A program made the position numbers and the translations under genes. From Paracoccaceae bacterium (GTDB lineage: Bacteria > Pseudomonadota > Alphaproteobacteria > Rhodobacterales > Rhodobacteraceae): a DNA stretch of 39,832 bases. Shown here piece by piece: positions 9,382 to 19,161 of this stretch (position 1 is its first letter; each line of letters begins with the position of its first letter). The notes below the pieces were generated by a model, which saw only the letters and a program-made list of their open reading frames with translations, did not search any database and had not been told where the DNA came from. The DNA lies in assembly GCA_022822495.1 (NCBI GenBank), contig JAJEBQ010000039.1:1-39832 (forward strand), given 5' to 3'.

Positions 9382-9410
9382 TTGACAAACCAGATATGGA
9401 TTTGTCATAT
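9382..9410 (+). promoter_or_regulatory. Probable promoter of the DUF3576-leuS-lptE-holA operon
   Basis: A perfect TTGACA (9382-9387) is followed after 17 bases by TCATAT (9405-9410), a weak -10; TATGTA, shifted by a few bases, is an alternative. The first gene starts at 9457 with an AAAGGTGA-like ribosome binding site at 9443-9450. The -35 is convincing and the -10 is not strong. Confidence 0.45.
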
Positions 9411-9456
9411 GTACCGTGATCGGGTCAGGAAGTCTAAGAGCGAAAGGTGACTAGAT

Positions 9457-9939
9457 ATGATAAAGACAAAGACTTTTGGATGGGTATTGGCATTACTCGT
9501 TTTGTTTTCTTTGAGTGCTTGTTCCAATATGTTCAGAGGTGGCGATAGGGATCTAGATAAAATAGAGGCCGATCGTGAGGTTGAAACCCAAGGGAGACCA
9601 CAGAGATTAAGGGATCTGTTTATCACCCAAAACAGTTCGACCGAATTAAAGGTAAACAGATTTATTTGGAAAGCCACCCTCGAAGTTCTAGATTTCATGC
9701 CTATCAAAGAAGTTGATCCCTTTACGGGCATCATTGAATTTGATTGGGCCATACCACCTGGTGGAACGCGTGAGTACCAGGCAACAGCTGTAATCAGCGA
9801 TCCAGCTCTTGACGCCAGATCACTTCAGGTTACGTTTAGAACCAGACCTGGTGTTGTTGATCCCGATCTAAATATTGAGATTGAAAATGCCATCTTGACC
9901 AGAGCGCGCCAACTCAAGATTGAAGAGCTGGGCTTTTAA
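9457..9939 (+). CDS. DUF3576 family lipoprotein
   Basis: A 160-residue lipoprotein. The signal peptide is hydrophobic (residues 8-20) and ends with lipobox LSACS, giving a lipid-modified Cys near residue 22. The mature part carries the DUF3576 pattern: [28 protein letters not shown], and [19 protein letters not shown] followed by LQVTFRTR. In many Alphaproteobacteria this lipoprotein of unknown role lies directly upstream of leuS, as here (23 bases before the leuS ATG). Its location with lptE suggests envelope work, but that is an inference. Start supported by a ribosome binding site at 9443-9450. Confidence 0.82.
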   Translation: MIKTKTFGWVLALLVLFSLSACSNMFRGGDRDLDKIEADREVETQGRPQRLRDLFITQNSSTELKVNRFIWKATLEVLDFMPIKEVDPFTGIIEFDWAIPPGGTREYQATAVISDPALDARSLQVTFRTRPGVVDPDLNIEIENAILTRARQLKIEELGF

Positions 9940-9962
9940 ACCTCAAACACTGGTTCAAATTG

Positions 9963-12524
9963 ATGACGGAATATAATTTCCTTAACCAGGAAAGCTACTG
10001 GCAGCAGGAATGGGAAAAGGCCCAGGTATTTGAAGCATCTCCTAACAGGAGCATTCCCAAATATTATGTCCTGGAAATGTTTCCCTATCCTTCGGGGAAA
10101 ATTCACATGGGGCATGTCCGCAACTATACCATGGGTGATGTGATTGCCCGGTATAAGATTGCCAAGGGGTTTAATGTCCTTCATCCCATGGGATGGGATG
10201 CCTTCGGATTACCAGCCGAAAACGCTGCCCTCAAGAACAATGAACACCCCGACAAGTGGACCCGGCAAAATATTGCCGAAATGAGAAACCAATTGAAGAC
10301 CTTGGGGCTGTCCATTGACTGGAAAAGGGAAATCGCAACCTGCGACAAGGAGTATTATGGGCAACAACAATCACTATTCATAGACATGATGGATAAGGGG
10401 TTGGTTGGCAGAAAAACTGCTCTGGTTAATTGGGACCCGGTGGACGGAACTGTCCTGGCTAATGAACAGGTCATCGACGGAATGGGATGGCGATCTGGAG
10501 CCAAGGTTGAACAAAAAGAACTTTCCCAGTGGGTCTTCAAGATCTCCGATTATTCCGAAGAATTGTTGCAAGCGATAGATGGTCTTGAAGGTTGGCCCGA
10601 GAAAGTACGCCTCATGCAACGCAATTGGATCGGCAAATCTACCGGCTTGGAATTTGATTTTGAAGCAATTCAGTGCCCCGATAACATTGATACTCTTAGA
10701 GTTTATACCACAAGACCCGATACGTTAATGGGTGCTACTTTTGCGGCTGTTTCGGCTGAACATCCCTTGGCCAAGGCCATCGCAAAGCTCAATCCTGAGG
10801 TCAAACAGTTTATCAAGGAATGCCGGCAGGCCGGAACCTCGGAAATGGAACTCGAATTGCTTGAAAAAAAAGGTGTTGATACCGGGTATAAGGTGAAACA
10901 TCCGCTTAATCCAGAGGTTACATTACCCATCTGGGTAGCCAATTTTATTCTCAATACGGTTGGTACTGGGGCCATATTCGGATGTCCAGCCCACGATCAA
11001 AGAGACTTGGATTTTTCCAGAAAGTATGGTCTCCCTGTCATTGATGTATTTTGTGCTGAGGGGACCAATCAACCGGTCGGGAATGAGGCCTACGTACCAC
11101 CCAAAAATCAGAGGGTTGAATATGTCAATGGGTTTGCCGGTAATAGGCTTCAAACAGGTGATGAAGGTATTCATTCAGCCATCGCGTTTTGTGTCGACAA
11201 AGGTATAGGAAAAAGAGTGGTCAGATACCGCTTGCGAGACTGGGGTATAAGCCGCCAAAGATATTGGGGATGTCCCATTCCAGTGGTTCATTGCGATCAC
11301 TGTGGGATTGTACCAGAAAGCAAACAAAACCTACCCATAGAATTACCCTTGGATGTTTCTTTTGAAAAACCTGGAAATCCTCTTGAGTTACATCCAGCAT
11401 GGAAGCGCTGTTCTTGCCCCAAGTGTGGCCGGGACGCCTTACGAGAAACCGATACCATGGATACCTTTGTTGACAGTTCATGGTATTTTGTCCGCTACAC
11501 TTCACCTCAGGAGCGAACACCCACAAACCGCGCCATGGCAGATTACTGGATGAACGTCGACCAGTATATAGGCGGAATTGAACATGCCATTCTCCATTTG
11601 CTTTATTCCCGGTTTTTTGCCCGGGCAATGCATGTAACAGGACATTTGTCAGAACACTGCAAGGAACCTTTTGATTCGCTGTTTACACAGGGGATGGTCA
11701 ATCATGCCATTTACCAAACCAGAGACAACAACGGTCGCCCGATCTACCATTACCCAACCGAAGTTGAGGTGACGGGAGCCACAGCCAAACTGAAAAGTAC
11801 TGACGAACCAGTAGAGATCATTCCCTCGGCAAAAATGGCCAAGTCCAAAAACAACATTATTGACCCACAAGGACTGATAAGACAATATGGTGCTGATACC
11901 GCAAGGTGGTATATGGTTTCAGATTCACCTCCTGATAGAGATATTGAGTGGACAACGACAGGAGTTGAAGCCGCTTCCAAACATTTGGAACGTGTATGGC
12001 GGCTTGCCTGTGACATAAGAGCCATGGAAGATTCGAAGGCACCAAAGGAGGATTTGAAACTCCGAAAGAGCCTTCATCAAACCATATTTGAATTTTCCAG
12101 GGACATCGAAGGGTTTGTCTTTAACAAGGCCATCGCAAGACTTTATGAATTGTACAATACCATGGCTCGGTCCAAGGCAAGTGGGAAGATCAAGAAGGAA
12201 GCTATGCTGGTCTATGCCCAACTCATGGCACCAATTACACCCCACATAGCTGAAGAAATCTGGCGCTTGCTCGGCGGCAAGAGGTTTGTGGTAAGTACAC
12301 CATGGCCGACCACTGATCCTGAGTTGTTGAAGGTTGATCAAATAACCCTTCCAATCCAGATAAATGGCAAATTACGTTCCAGAATAGAGGTTGCCAAGGG
12401 ACTTCCCCAGGAAGACATGCTCAAACTCGTTCTTGCAGATGAAGTTGTAACAAGGTATTTAGATGGAAGCAAACCCAAAAAAACAATTGTGGTACCTGAT
12501 AGGATCGTGAATATTGTTGTTTAA
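9963..12524 (+). CDS. leuS: Leucyl-tRNA synthetase
   Basis: A class I aminoacyl-tRNA synthetase of 853 residues that charges tRNA-Leu. The HIGH signature is [19 protein letters not shown] near residue 45. The editing (CP1) domain shows [16 protein letters not shown] and [20 protein letters not shown] zinc-ribbon-like insertion has CPKCGRD and HCDHCG. The KMSKS loop reads [13 protein letters not shown] near residue 623, with the first Ser replaced by Ala. The catalytic and anticodon-binding domains and the C-terminal domain are full length. I chose ATG 9963 over the TTG one codon upstream. It is second in an operon and its end overlaps lptE. Confidence 0.97.
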   Translation: MTEYNFLNQESYWQQEWEKAQVFEASPNRSIPKYYVLEMFPYPSGKIHMGHVRNYTMGDVIARYKIAKGFNVLHPMGWDAFGLPAENAALKNNEHPDKWTRQNIAEMRNQLKTLGLSIDWKREIATCDKEYYGQQQSLFIDMMDKGLVGRKTALVNWDPVDGTVLANEQVIDGMGWRSGAKVEQKELSQWVFKISDYSEELLQAIDGLEGWPEKVRLMQRNWIGKSTGLEFDFEAIQCPDNIDTLRVYTTRPDTLMGATFAAVSAEHPLAKAIAKLNPEVKQFIKECRQAGTSEMELELLEKKGVDTGYKVKHPLNPEVTLPIWVANFILNTVGTGAIFGCPAHDQRDLDFSRKYGLPVIDVFCAEGTNQPVGNEAYVPPKNQRVEYVNGFAGNRLQTGDEGIHSAIAFCVDKGIGKRVVRYRLRDWGISRQRYWGCPIPVVHCDHCGIVPESKQNLPIELPLDVSFEKPGNPLELHPAWKRCSCPKCGRDALRETDTMDTFVDSSWYFVRYTSPQERTPTNRAMADYWMNVDQYIGGIEHAILHLLYSRFFARAMHVTGHLSEHCKEPFDSLFTQGMVNHAIYQTRDNNGRPIYHYPTEVEVTGATAKLKSTDEPVEIIPSAKMAKSKNNIIDPQGLIRQYGADTARWYMVSDSPPDRDIEWTTTGVEAASKHLERVWRLACDIRAMEDSKAPKEDLKLRKSLHQTIFEFSRDIEGFVFNKAIARLYELYNTMARSKASGKIKKEAMLVYAQLMAPITPHIAEEIWRLLGGKRFVVSTPWPTTDPELLKVDQITLPIQINGKLRSRIEVAKGLPQEDMLKLVLADEVVTRYLDGSKPKKTIVVPDRIVNIVV

Positions 12525-13014
12525 ATGGAAGATCATTGGCCTTGTAACGCTTTATTTCCTGGTTGTTGGGTGTGAGTATTACCCACTTTATGGCCCGGAT
12601 TCATCCCGTGCAGGCTATATTAATGAAACAGATATTACCGTTTCGGGGAATTTAGACCCGGAGAAGTTGCAATCTGTTCTTCAGGATCAGTTTGGCAAGA
12701 CTACCGAAAATATAAACTATCACCTAACAGTCGATTTTAAGATTTCGGATGAAGGCGGGCCGATTCAAGGTTCTGGAGGTGTTAACCAGCATTACGCGGT
12801 CGGCAAGGCAGAAATTGCCCTGTTTGACCTAACGAGCGGTGAACTCCTTTATACTGATACCGTTGAGGAAAGAGCACATTGGTTTTCGTCCGAACAGGTT
12901 CTGGCCAATCTGGATGCCAGAGATGATGCTCTGAACAGACTGCGAAGAATAATATCTGACCGAATATATTCCAGCATAATTGCTATCCAGCGACAGCCCC
13001 GGGGGGCTGCATGA
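12514..13014 (+). CDS. lptE: LptE-like LPS-assembly lipoprotein
   Basis: A 166-residue outer-membrane lipoprotein that fits LptE, the plug and partner of LptD in lipopolysaccharide insertion. A short hydrophobic signal ends in a lipobox-like FLVVGC, and the mature protein begins CEYYPLYG, like the CGFRPLYG start of alphaproteobacterial LptE. The rest ([20 protein letters not shown], and a C-terminal helix [19 protein letters not shown]) is the usual small alpha/beta fold. It sits between leuS and holA, its classic position. The start is TTG at 12514 or 12517, overlapping the leuS end by 8-11 bases; no ATG is available in frame. The stop overlaps holA by 4 bases. Confidence 0.85.
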   Translation: MLFKWKIIGLVTLYFLVVGCEYYPLYGPDSSRAGYINETDITVSGNLDPEKLQSVLQDQFGKTTENINYHLTVDFKISDEGGPIQGSGGVNQHYAVGKAEIALFDLTSGELLYTDTVEERAHWFSSEQVLANLDARDDALNRLRRIISDRIYSSIIAIQRQPRGAA

Positions 13015-14027
13015 AACTCTACCCCAACCAGTTGCCAGGACACTTGCAGGCAAGTAAGAACTGGAAAAGTGGTTATTTGATTTTTGGTGATGATCAAGCC
13101 CTGGTCGATCAAAACCGGGATCGTATAGTTGAGGCTATTGCAGGGTCTAATGCCATGCAGGATATGCGTCTTGACAAGATTGAAGCCACAGAGTTTAGCC
13201 AGCAACCCAGATTGTTGGGGTCCCTGATCAAGGCCCAAAGCTTTTTTGGTGGTACACGTGTCGTGTGTATTGACAAGGGGTCCGACCAGCACAACAAGAT
13301 CCTATTTGCCGAGTTGGATGAATGGAAGGAAGGATTTGCCCATATTGTTATAACCGCCAATCGCCTGAAACCAGCTTCTGCGCTTAGAAAAAGATTTGAG
13401 AACGATAAAAATCTGGTTTCATTGGGAATTTATACCGACCATTTGGACAGCCGAGACATTTCCCTGCTGCTTAAGGAAGCTCATTTGACCAACATTGAGA
13501 CCGATGCCTTGAATTTCCTGGTTTCTGTTGCAAAAGAACAAGAGCCATCAATCTTTAAATCGCTTATTCACAAACTTGTCCTTTATAAATTCGAAGATAC
13601 AACACCCTTGAGCATTGATGATATCAAATCGTGTATACCAGAATATGGTGAAGCAGGATTGGACAGATTGATGGATTCTGTCGCAAACAGGAAACGTCAG
13701 GATATTGGACCACTGTTCAGAAAATTAACCAAGCAGGATCGGGAACCAGTGAGGGTGTGTCTATTTGCTAAAAGCAAATTTAGAAACATCCTTACCGTAG
13801 CTAGTCATGAGAAAGGTCCTGATGTGGGTATAACCAAAATAAAACCACCCCTATTTGGACCTCGTCAACAGAGCATGCTTCGACAGGCGGCCTTGTGGGG
13901 AACGGCAGGAGCTGAGTGGGCATTGCTTGAATTGATAGAGGTCGACAAGATAATCCGGGGCGCCGGAAGCAAACCCGTTGAAGCTATAATGGAAAGAACC
14001 CTTCATCGAATAGCAGGATACCATTGA
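13011..14027 (+). CDS. holA: DNA polymerase III subunit delta
   Basis: A 338-residue HolA, the clamp-loader subunit that opens the beta sliding clamp. The start [12 protein letters not shown] and the following YLIFGDDQALVDQNRDRIVEAI match the family's N-terminal P-loop-like region, which lacks a working Walker motif in delta. Other family-like segments are RLDKIEATEF, SLIKAQSFFGGTRVVCID and the helical C-terminus (FGPRQQSMLRQAALWG and LLELIEVDKIIRGAG). It overlaps lptE by ATGA and its TGA stop shares a base with the start of the following gene, so it is translationally coupled on both sides. Confidence 0.93.
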   Translation: MKLYPNQLPGHLQASKNWKSGYLIFGDDQALVDQNRDRIVEAIAGSNAMQDMRLDKIEATEFSQQPRLLGSLIKAQSFFGGTRVVCIDKGSDQHNKILFAELDEWKEGFAHIVITANRLKPASALRKRFENDKNLVSLGIYTDHLDSRDISLLLKEAHLTNIETDALNFLVSVAKEQEPSIFKSLIHKLVLYKFEDTTPLSIDDIKSCIPEYGEAGLDRLMDSVANRKRQDIGPLFRKLTKQDREPVRVCLFAKSKFRNILTVASHEKGPDVGITKIKPPLFGPRQQSMLRQAALWGTAGAEWALLELIEVDKIIRGAGSKPVEAIMERTLHRIAGYH

Positions 14028-14617
14028 TGGAAGTAACAGTTTATGGTCGTAAGGAAAGCCGTGCCTTCAGGGTTTTGTGGATGCTGGAGGAACTTGGTTT
14101 GGCTTATGAATATCATCCAAGCAAACCCCACTCTGAGGAACTTGTCAGGATTCATCCGAAGGGGAAAATTCCAGTTGCAATTATTGATTCAGTAGTAATC
14201 GCAGACAGTACTGCCATTTTGACCTACCTCGCTGAGACCAACGATTCATTCACCTTTCAGACTGGGACCAAAGAAAAGGCAAAACAGGATGGTTTGACCT
14301 TCATGATTCTCGATGAACTCGAAACTTGTGTCTGGAATGCCGCCAAGCACAGCTTTGTCCTGCCTCTGGAAAAACGCATTAAAACATTAAAACCCACTCT
14401 GAAATGGGAATTCAGCAAAGCACTGGAGTATATTTCCCATAATCTGGATCTCGGAAACTATCTCATGGGCACAACCATGACCATTCCAGATTTTCTACTG
14501 ACCCACTGTCTTGATTGGGCCATAGCCGCAAAATTTGATACATTCCCTGATACGATCTCGACATACCACGCCAGGATGATCCAACGACCTTCCTATCAAA
14601 AAGTTGTAAATATTTGA
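14027..14617 (+). CDS. Glutathione S-transferase family protein
   Basis: A 196-residue GST-fold protein. The N-terminal thioredoxin-like domain has VTVYGRKESRAFRVLWMLEE, the cis-Pro segment GKIPVAII, and the glutathione-contacting IADSTAILTYLAE. The C-terminal domain is all-helical with MTIPDFLLTHCLDWA, a normal N-capping motif. The substrate is unknown. The ATG at 14027 shares its A with the holA stop (TGATG), so it is the fourth coupled gene of the leuS operon; a GST in this position is probably accessory. Family secure, reaction unassigned. Confidence 0.85.
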   Translation: MEVTVYGRKESRAFRVLWMLEELGLAYEYHPSKPHSEELVRIHPKGKIPVAIIDSVVIADSTAILTYLAETNDSFTFQTGTKEKAKQDGLTFMILDELETCVWNAAKHSFVLPLEKRIKTLKPTLKWEFSKALEYISHNLDLGNYLMGTTMTIPDFLLTHCLDWAIAAKFDTFPDTISTYHARMIQRPSYQKVVNI

Positions 14618-14657
14618 GGGTTTTTACCATCTTTTGTAAGTACTTATAGGTGAACAC

Positions 14658-16067
14658 ATGCCACATAAAGCACTACTAATCACTCTAACCATACTGCTTG
14701 TGGCTATGGGTACCAGGGGATACTCGGAACTCGATTCCCACGAAACATTTCTGGAGTTGAAAAATCTTCTGGAGTCGTCTGACATCCAGGTGTCTTACCA
14801 GGATTTGGTTATTGATGATGGTGATGTACAAATCTCTGACCTTTCTTTAGCACCTAACGATGCCAGGACCAGTCTCAGTCTTTTGATTCCTTCCTTGCGC
14901 CTGGAACAAATGAATTCAAATCAGGTTGCAATTATCCTACCAGATACCTTTACGATACGCAATGAAACTGGTATTGGAATCGGTTTGGAAGTTGGCCAAG
15001 GTACTTTGGGGGAATCCAGACGTCTAACTTTGGAAAAAGATGTCGAAGGTTACCAGTTTGATTACGCTATTTCTGAGTTGGAAATCCAATCACAATCTGA
15101 ATCGACAGCCCTGTTGACCTCAATTAAAGATATTATGGGCAGGATAAACTTTGAAGATTTTGTCCAGATCATGGAGGATGGCTACTCTTCCTCCTCAACA
15201 ATTGGTGAATTGACAGGCAGGGTCCAATTCAGGGGTGGCAAGGGATTTGGTTTCAGAGGCACCAATTACCAAAGCAGTTCAACAGATAGAGGTGTCGTTT
15301 CCGATAACCATATCGGCTTATATCTGCCTTTGGGTGAATTTGGTTTTTCCATGGAGACAGCTCAATTCATCCTCGAATTGGAAAACAGTGCAACAATTGG
15401 ATTCCTGATCAACCAGCTAGTCAATAAAGTCGTGACCAATGAAGATGGCTTTGTGATGAACTCTGACACATTGGATTTCATCATCGCTTACGAAGGGGTA
15501 GTCAAGGAAGCTGTTTCAGTCGCCAATTCGGAAGTTGATCTCTCCCTCGAATGGCCAAGAGAAAATGAACCCTATCACTTGGAGAAGGAACTTTCGCTAA
15601 ACAATATACGCTGGGACAGCTCCCATATGGAGTTGTTGGATCCTGAGAAGGAATTTACCGAGGTCGCAGCATCTTTATACACAAAATTCATACTTACGGG
15701 CAATGAAGCTCTTTTTAGTCTTGATGATTCCGAAGAGGTAAAACCTGAAGAAATCGAATTCACGCTTCAGGGTGAATGGGATATAGGTGTTTTGGATTTA
15801 TCCTCCGAAGGTACAGGTGAATACACGTACACTCAGGGCATTTCCACCGGGTTTTCCGAAGTCATGCTCGAAGGGGCATCTGATTTTACCAGAAGGTTGG
15901 CAAATGCCAAAATTATACCGCAACCCTATGTCGCAGTTATCATGGCATATCTGACCTTTTATGATCCGGAAAGCACGACAGGGAATTCCCTGCGATACAA
16001 AATCGAATTGAAAGAAAATTCTGAAGTCGTGGTCAATGGAATTGACCTTGGAACGATCATTCCTTAG
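14658..16067 (+). CDS. Secreted protein of unknown function (DUF2125/DUF945-like)
   Basis: A 469-residue protein with an N-terminal signal peptide (ALLITLTILLVAMGTRGYS). It is rich in beta-structure patterns of alternating hydrophobics. The segment SYQDLVIDDGDVQISDLSLA followed by LSLLIPSLRLEQM resembles alphaproteobacterial periplasmic DUF2125 proteins, where repeated strands form a long AsmA-like or lipid-transfer-like fold. The middle is Ser/Gly-rich (DGYSSSSTIGELTGRVQF). No catalytic motif is seen. It follows the GST gene by 40 bases and precedes pmbA by 122 bases. The family assignment is tentative and rests on general pattern only; periplasmic location is fairly safe. Confidence 0.5.
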   Translation: MPHKALLITLTILLVAMGTRGYSELDSHETFLELKNLLESSDIQVSYQDLVIDDGDVQISDLSLAPNDARTSLSLLIPSLRLEQMNSNQVAIILPDTFTIRNETGIGIGLEVGQGTLGESRRLTLEKDVEGYQFDYAISELEIQSQSESTALLTSIKDIMGRINFEDFVQIMEDGYSSSSTIGELTGRVQFRGGKGFGFRGTNYQSSSTDRGVVSDNHIGLYLPLGEFGFSMETAQFILELENSATIGFLINQLVNKVVTNEDGFVMNSDTLDFIIAYEGVVKEAVSVANSEVDLSLEWPRENEPYHLEKELSLNNIRWDSSHMELLDPEKEFTEVAASLYTKFILTGNEALFSLDDSEEVKPEEIEFTLQGEWDIGVLDLSSEGTGEYTYTQGISTGFSEVMLEGASDFTRRLANAKIIPQPYVAVIMAYLTFYDPESTTGNSLRYKIELKENSEVVVNGIDLGTIIP

Positions 16068-16189
16068 GTCCACTTTCATGCACGGCAAGATTGTTGGTAA
16101 CCACACATCACACACCATTCGTGTATTCGCAAATCACCATTCAACCTTAATATACTTTCTTCACAAGATTGGTTAGAGCTGTATTAACA

Positions 16190-17536
16190 ATGAAGATTAA
16201 CCTGCAACACATTGCCGAGCAGACCATTGCCCAAGCACAAAAACTTGGAGCTGATGAAGCAGATGTTATTGTACATCGTTCCAAGAGTTTATCCATAAAC
16301 GTTATGGAAGGAGAGTTGGAAAATGTACAAAATCATGACCAGATTACGCTCGGCTTGAGGGTTATCGTCGGCAAAAAACAGGCTTGTGTTGGAGGATCTG
16401 ATTTTCGTAAATCGGCCATTGCCGAAATCACGGAGAGAGCCATCTCAATGGCGAAGGAATCACCGGATGATCCACATATTGGGCTTGCTGATCCCAAACA
16501 AGTGTACAAACATAACGATGCACATAAATTAAACCTGTACAATGAAAAAGGATTCCCAACTTCTGAGCAGTTTACAAAAATGGCCTTGACGATTGAGGAG
16601 AGTGCCAAGGATGTTGCCGGTGTATCAAAAACCCGGTCTACAGCAGCCGGCTACGGAGAAAGTTGTTTTTATTTCATGGCGACGAACGACTTTGCTCGTG
16701 CGATCAATAGAAACTTCATGACCGCATCATGTGCAGCCATAGCAGGGGATGGTCTTGAAATGGAAATAGACGGCTATGGCGAGGCAAGAATCTTTCCCGA
16801 AGACATGTCTGCCCCTGAGTATATTGGACGGGAAGCTGGTGAAAGGGCTGCTGCCAAATTGGGCTCGATCAAACCCAAAACCACGACTTGCCCTGTCCTG
16901 TTTGACCGCAGAGTGTCCTCCTCGCTTGTAGGCCACATCTTGTCAGCAATTAACGGCAGTGCTATTACCCGGGGATCCAGCTGGCTGAAGGAAGATATGG
17001 ATAGGCAGGTACTTCCATCAAATCTGAATTTATTGGAAGAACCGTTCCGGACCAAATCCCTTTCATCGGCACTTTTTGATGATGAAGGCATACCCAAACA
17101 AGAAAGAAAATTCATAGACCAAGGTAAATTGAAATCCTGGATTATGGATTTGCGAACCTCCCGTGAATTGGGCTTGGAAACAACGGGTAATGCCACGAGA
17201 GGTGTCACTTCGCCACCTTCTCCCGGTGTCAGCAATATTGCCTTGACTTGTGGCAGCAAATCCCCTGAGGAGTTGATGAAGGACATTCAGTTCGGGGTTT
17301 TGATAACTTCGTTGATGGGTACAACCATCAATCGTAATACAGGAGATTATTCACGCGGCGCGTCCGGCTTCCTGATTGAAAACGGTGCGAAGACCCAACC
17401 CATTTCAGAATTTACCATTGCGGGTAATCTCAAGGATATGTTGCAAACGATTACCCCCTCCAACAATCCGAGGGAATTCAGCTCCCTCAGGGTTCCGAGT
17501 CTTTTAATTGATAACATGACCATTGCTGGCAGCTAA
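16190..17536 (+). CDS. pmbA: PmbA/TldE family metallopeptidase-related protein
   Basis: A 448-residue TldE/PmbA protein, the non-catalytic partner of the TldD protease that matures peptides and degrades unfolded ones. Family segments seen are SKSLSINVMEGELENV, LGLRVIVGKKQACVGGSD and CPVLFDRRVSSSLVGHILSA. The C-terminal block includes ATRGVTSPPSPGVSNIALTC, GDYSRGASGFLIENG and FTIAGNLKDML. As expected for TldE it lacks the HExxxH motif of TldD. I chose ATG 16190 (MKINLQHIAEQ) over an upstream start at 16169 because the family N-terminus begins there. It leads a pmbA-DUF4170-lpxK group found in many Alphaproteobacteria. No tldD is present in the window. Confidence 0.93.
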   Translation: MKINLQHIAEQTIAQAQKLGADEADVIVHRSKSLSINVMEGELENVQNHDQITLGLRVIVGKKQACVGGSDFRKSAIAEITERAISMAKESPDDPHIGLADPKQVYKHNDAHKLNLYNEKGFPTSEQFTKMALTIEESAKDVAGVSKTRSTAAGYGESCFYFMATNDFARAINRNFMTASCAAIAGDGLEMEIDGYGEARIFPEDMSAPEYIGREAGERAAAKLGSIKPKTTTCPVLFDRRVSSSLVGHILSAINGSAITRGSSWLKEDMDRQVLPSNLNLLEEPFRTKSLSSALFDDEGIPKQERKFIDQGKLKSWIMDLRTSRELGLETTGNATRGVTSPPSPGVSNIALTCGSKSPEELMKDIQFGVLITSLMGTTINRNTGDYSRGASGFLIENGAKTQPISEFTIAGNLKDMLQTITPSNNPREFSSLRVPSLLIDNMTIAGS

Positions 17537-17572
17537 ACCCATTATAAAATATAAAAATAGGTTAATCAAAGA

Positions 17573-17818
17573 ATGAACACAAAATTGCACTTAGTGTTTG
17601 GGGGTGAGTTGCATAACCTGCACACCAAGCGATTCAAGGATCCTGACAACGTTGAAGTTGTCGGCCTCTATTCCAATTATCAAGCTGCATACGACGCTTG
17701 GAAAGAGGCCTCCCAAAGTAATGTAGACAATGCCAATTGCAGATATTTTATCGCTAAACTTTACCAACTTATGGATGAAGAAAAGTCTGAAGGGCCCCTT
17801 CAAGAATTCTCTTCCTGA
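17573..17818 (+). CDS. DUF4170 family small protein
   Basis: An 81-residue cytoplasmic protein that matches the small DUF4170 family. LHLVFGGELHNLHTKRF, DPDNVEVVGLYSNYQAAYDAW and KEASQSNVDNANCRYFIAKL cover almost the full family length. Its function is not known, but members regularly sit between pmbA-type genes and lipid A biosynthesis genes such as lpxK or kdtA, as here (36 bases after pmbA and 27 before lpxK). A role connected with lipid A synthesis is only suggested by this context. Confidence 0.85.
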   Translation: MNTKLHLVFGGELHNLHTKRFKDPDNVEVVGLYSNYQAAYDAWKEASQSNVDNANCRYFIAKLYQLMDEEKSEGPLQEFSS

Positions 17819-17845
17819 GAAAAATTTGAAAATCCAGGGACCAAA

Positions 17846-18826
17846 ATGAGACAACCAAACTTTTGGTCTCAGCGAAGTAGTTTTTTATCGTATCTTTTAC
17901 TGCCCTTAACCTGCCTTTGGTTGTTGGGCACTGCTATCAGGGGCTGGATTTATACCAGAAAAGAGGTTGCAATTCCTGTCATAAGTGTTGGAAATGTAAA
18001 TGTTGGTGGAACTGGGAAAACACCACTAACAATAGCATTGTTGCAAAAATTACAGGAGAAAGGACACAATCCTCATGTCATTACCAGAGGGTATGGTGGT
18101 AACATTAAGGGACCCGAACTTGTTAATGAAAAACAACATACAATCAATCAGGTTGGAGACGAAGCCCTATTGCTTTCGAGTTTCTGCAAGACATGGGTTG
18201 CCCGCGATCGTTACGAAGGTGCTCGCAAGGCAATTCAGGAAGGTGCCTCAATTATTATCCTGGATGATGGCCATCAAAATCTGACACTCGTACCATCCCA
18301 TGCCATTGTTGTAGTTGATGCAGGGAACGGTTTTGGTAACCAGCGTGTTATACCCTCTGGCCCCCTAAGGGAGCCCCTTGCAGGGGCTCTACGGCGAACG
18401 AATTTAATCGTAGTGGTTGGTACCGATACACAAGCCAAGATATTTACGAAGCAGTTTGGAGCTGTTTATGATGTGCCTATAATCCAAGCACAATTAACCG
18501 TACTTGAACATGGTTTAAGTCTGAATAACCAGAATGTCGTTGCTTTTGCTGGTCTAGGCAATCCCTTGAAGTTTAAAATAACCTTACAAGAACTTGGGGC
18601 CAAAGTTAATAAATTTGTGCCCCTTGGTGATCATGAAATACCATCTGAAAGTTTTCTTTACAGACTTGAGAAAGAAGCCAAAAAGAAGAGCTCTTTACTC
18701 GTTACGACAGAGAAAGATGCTGTCCGATTGAACAAGGCATGGAAAAAGAAGATTTTGACCGTCCCAGTCCGCCTGAAACTGAATGACTGGGATTTGTTAG
18801 AACGCTTAATTGACATGAACAAATAA
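17846..18826 (+). CDS. lpxK: Tetraacyldisaccharide 4'-kinase
   Basis: A 326-residue LpxK, which phosphorylates the lipid A disaccharide at the 4' position on the inner face of the cytoplasmic membrane. It has a membrane-associating N-terminal helix (LSYLLLPLTCLWLLGTAI) and then the P-loop in PVISVGNVNVGGTGKTPLTI. HVITRGYGG, NQVGDEALLLS, and the catalytic and Walker B region IIILDDGHQNL are also present. PSGPLREPLAGALRRTNLIV and VVAFAGLGNP are family landmarks. The protein is complete and slightly short at the C-terminus. It ends the pmbA-DUF4170-lpxK unit; a short frame follows 9 bases later. Confidence 0.95.
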   Translation: MRQPNFWSQRSSFLSYLLLPLTCLWLLGTAIRGWIYTRKEVAIPVISVGNVNVGGTGKTPLTIALLQKLQEKGHNPHVITRGYGGNIKGPELVNEKQHTINQVGDEALLLSSFCKTWVARDRYEGARKAIQEGASIIILDDGHQNLTLVPSHAIVVVDAGNGFGNQRVIPSGPLREPLAGALRRTNLIVVVGTDTQAKIFTKQFGAVYDVPIIQAQLTVLEHGLSLNNQNVVAFAGLGNPLKFKITLQELGAKVNKFVPLGDHEIPSESFLYRLEKEAKKKSSLLVTTEKDAVRLNKAWKKKILTVPVRLKLNDWDLLERLIDMNK

Positions 18827-18835
18827 CCAAGACCC

Positions 18836-18973
18836 ATGACCGTTTTCTATATCGAACGCAAAGCCTATTTTGTCAAAAGACCTCCTTCATCTTTGTTATC
18901 CATGAGTTTTGGCAATCTGAATCAGTTTCGTGAAAAATTCATACAGGATGAAGTTGAACTGATTGACCCCTGA
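18836..18973 (+). CDS. Possible 45-residue protein downstream of lpxK
   Basis: A short ATG-to-TGA frame begins 9 bases after the lpxK stop, encoding MTVFYIERKAYFVKRPPSSL at the start and ending DEVELIDP. Amino-acid composition is protein-like and the spacing suits the same transcript, but there is no strong ribosome binding site and I recognise no family. It could be a chance frame. A weak GC hairpin follows at 19003-19016. Confidence 0.3.
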   Translation: MTVFYIERKAYFVKRPPSSLLSMSFGNLNQFREKFIQDEVELIDP

Positions 18974-19002
18974 AGAAGCACTGACTTTGAGGGTTGCCCC
19001 CT

Positions 19003-19019
19003 CCCCTGACAAGGGGTTT
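19003..19019 (+). terminator. Weak terminator-like hairpin after lpxK
   Basis: CCCCT-GACA-AGGGG forms a 5-bp GC-rich stem with a 4-base loop, followed by only TTT. It lies about 180 bases after lpxK and before the convergent dsbA gene. The T-run is short, so intrinsic termination would be weak. The rest of 18974-19161 holds no gene. Confidence 0.35.
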
Positions 19020-19161
19020 CATCTAATGAATTAAAAGATTATCAAGTGAAACCAACACACAAGAAATGATTGTATTTCATTCGCATAAGTTGTTACTCTA
19101 TAATTCTGGGGATAGGAATATTTCATGGTGTGGTGTCACATTCGGCCGAACTAAAATTTAA

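Noticed and set aside
11830..11870. KMAKS instead of KMSKS in LeuRS as a sign of a defective enzyme
   Set aside because: The loop varies at this Ser among working class I synthetases, and the rest of the protein is complete.
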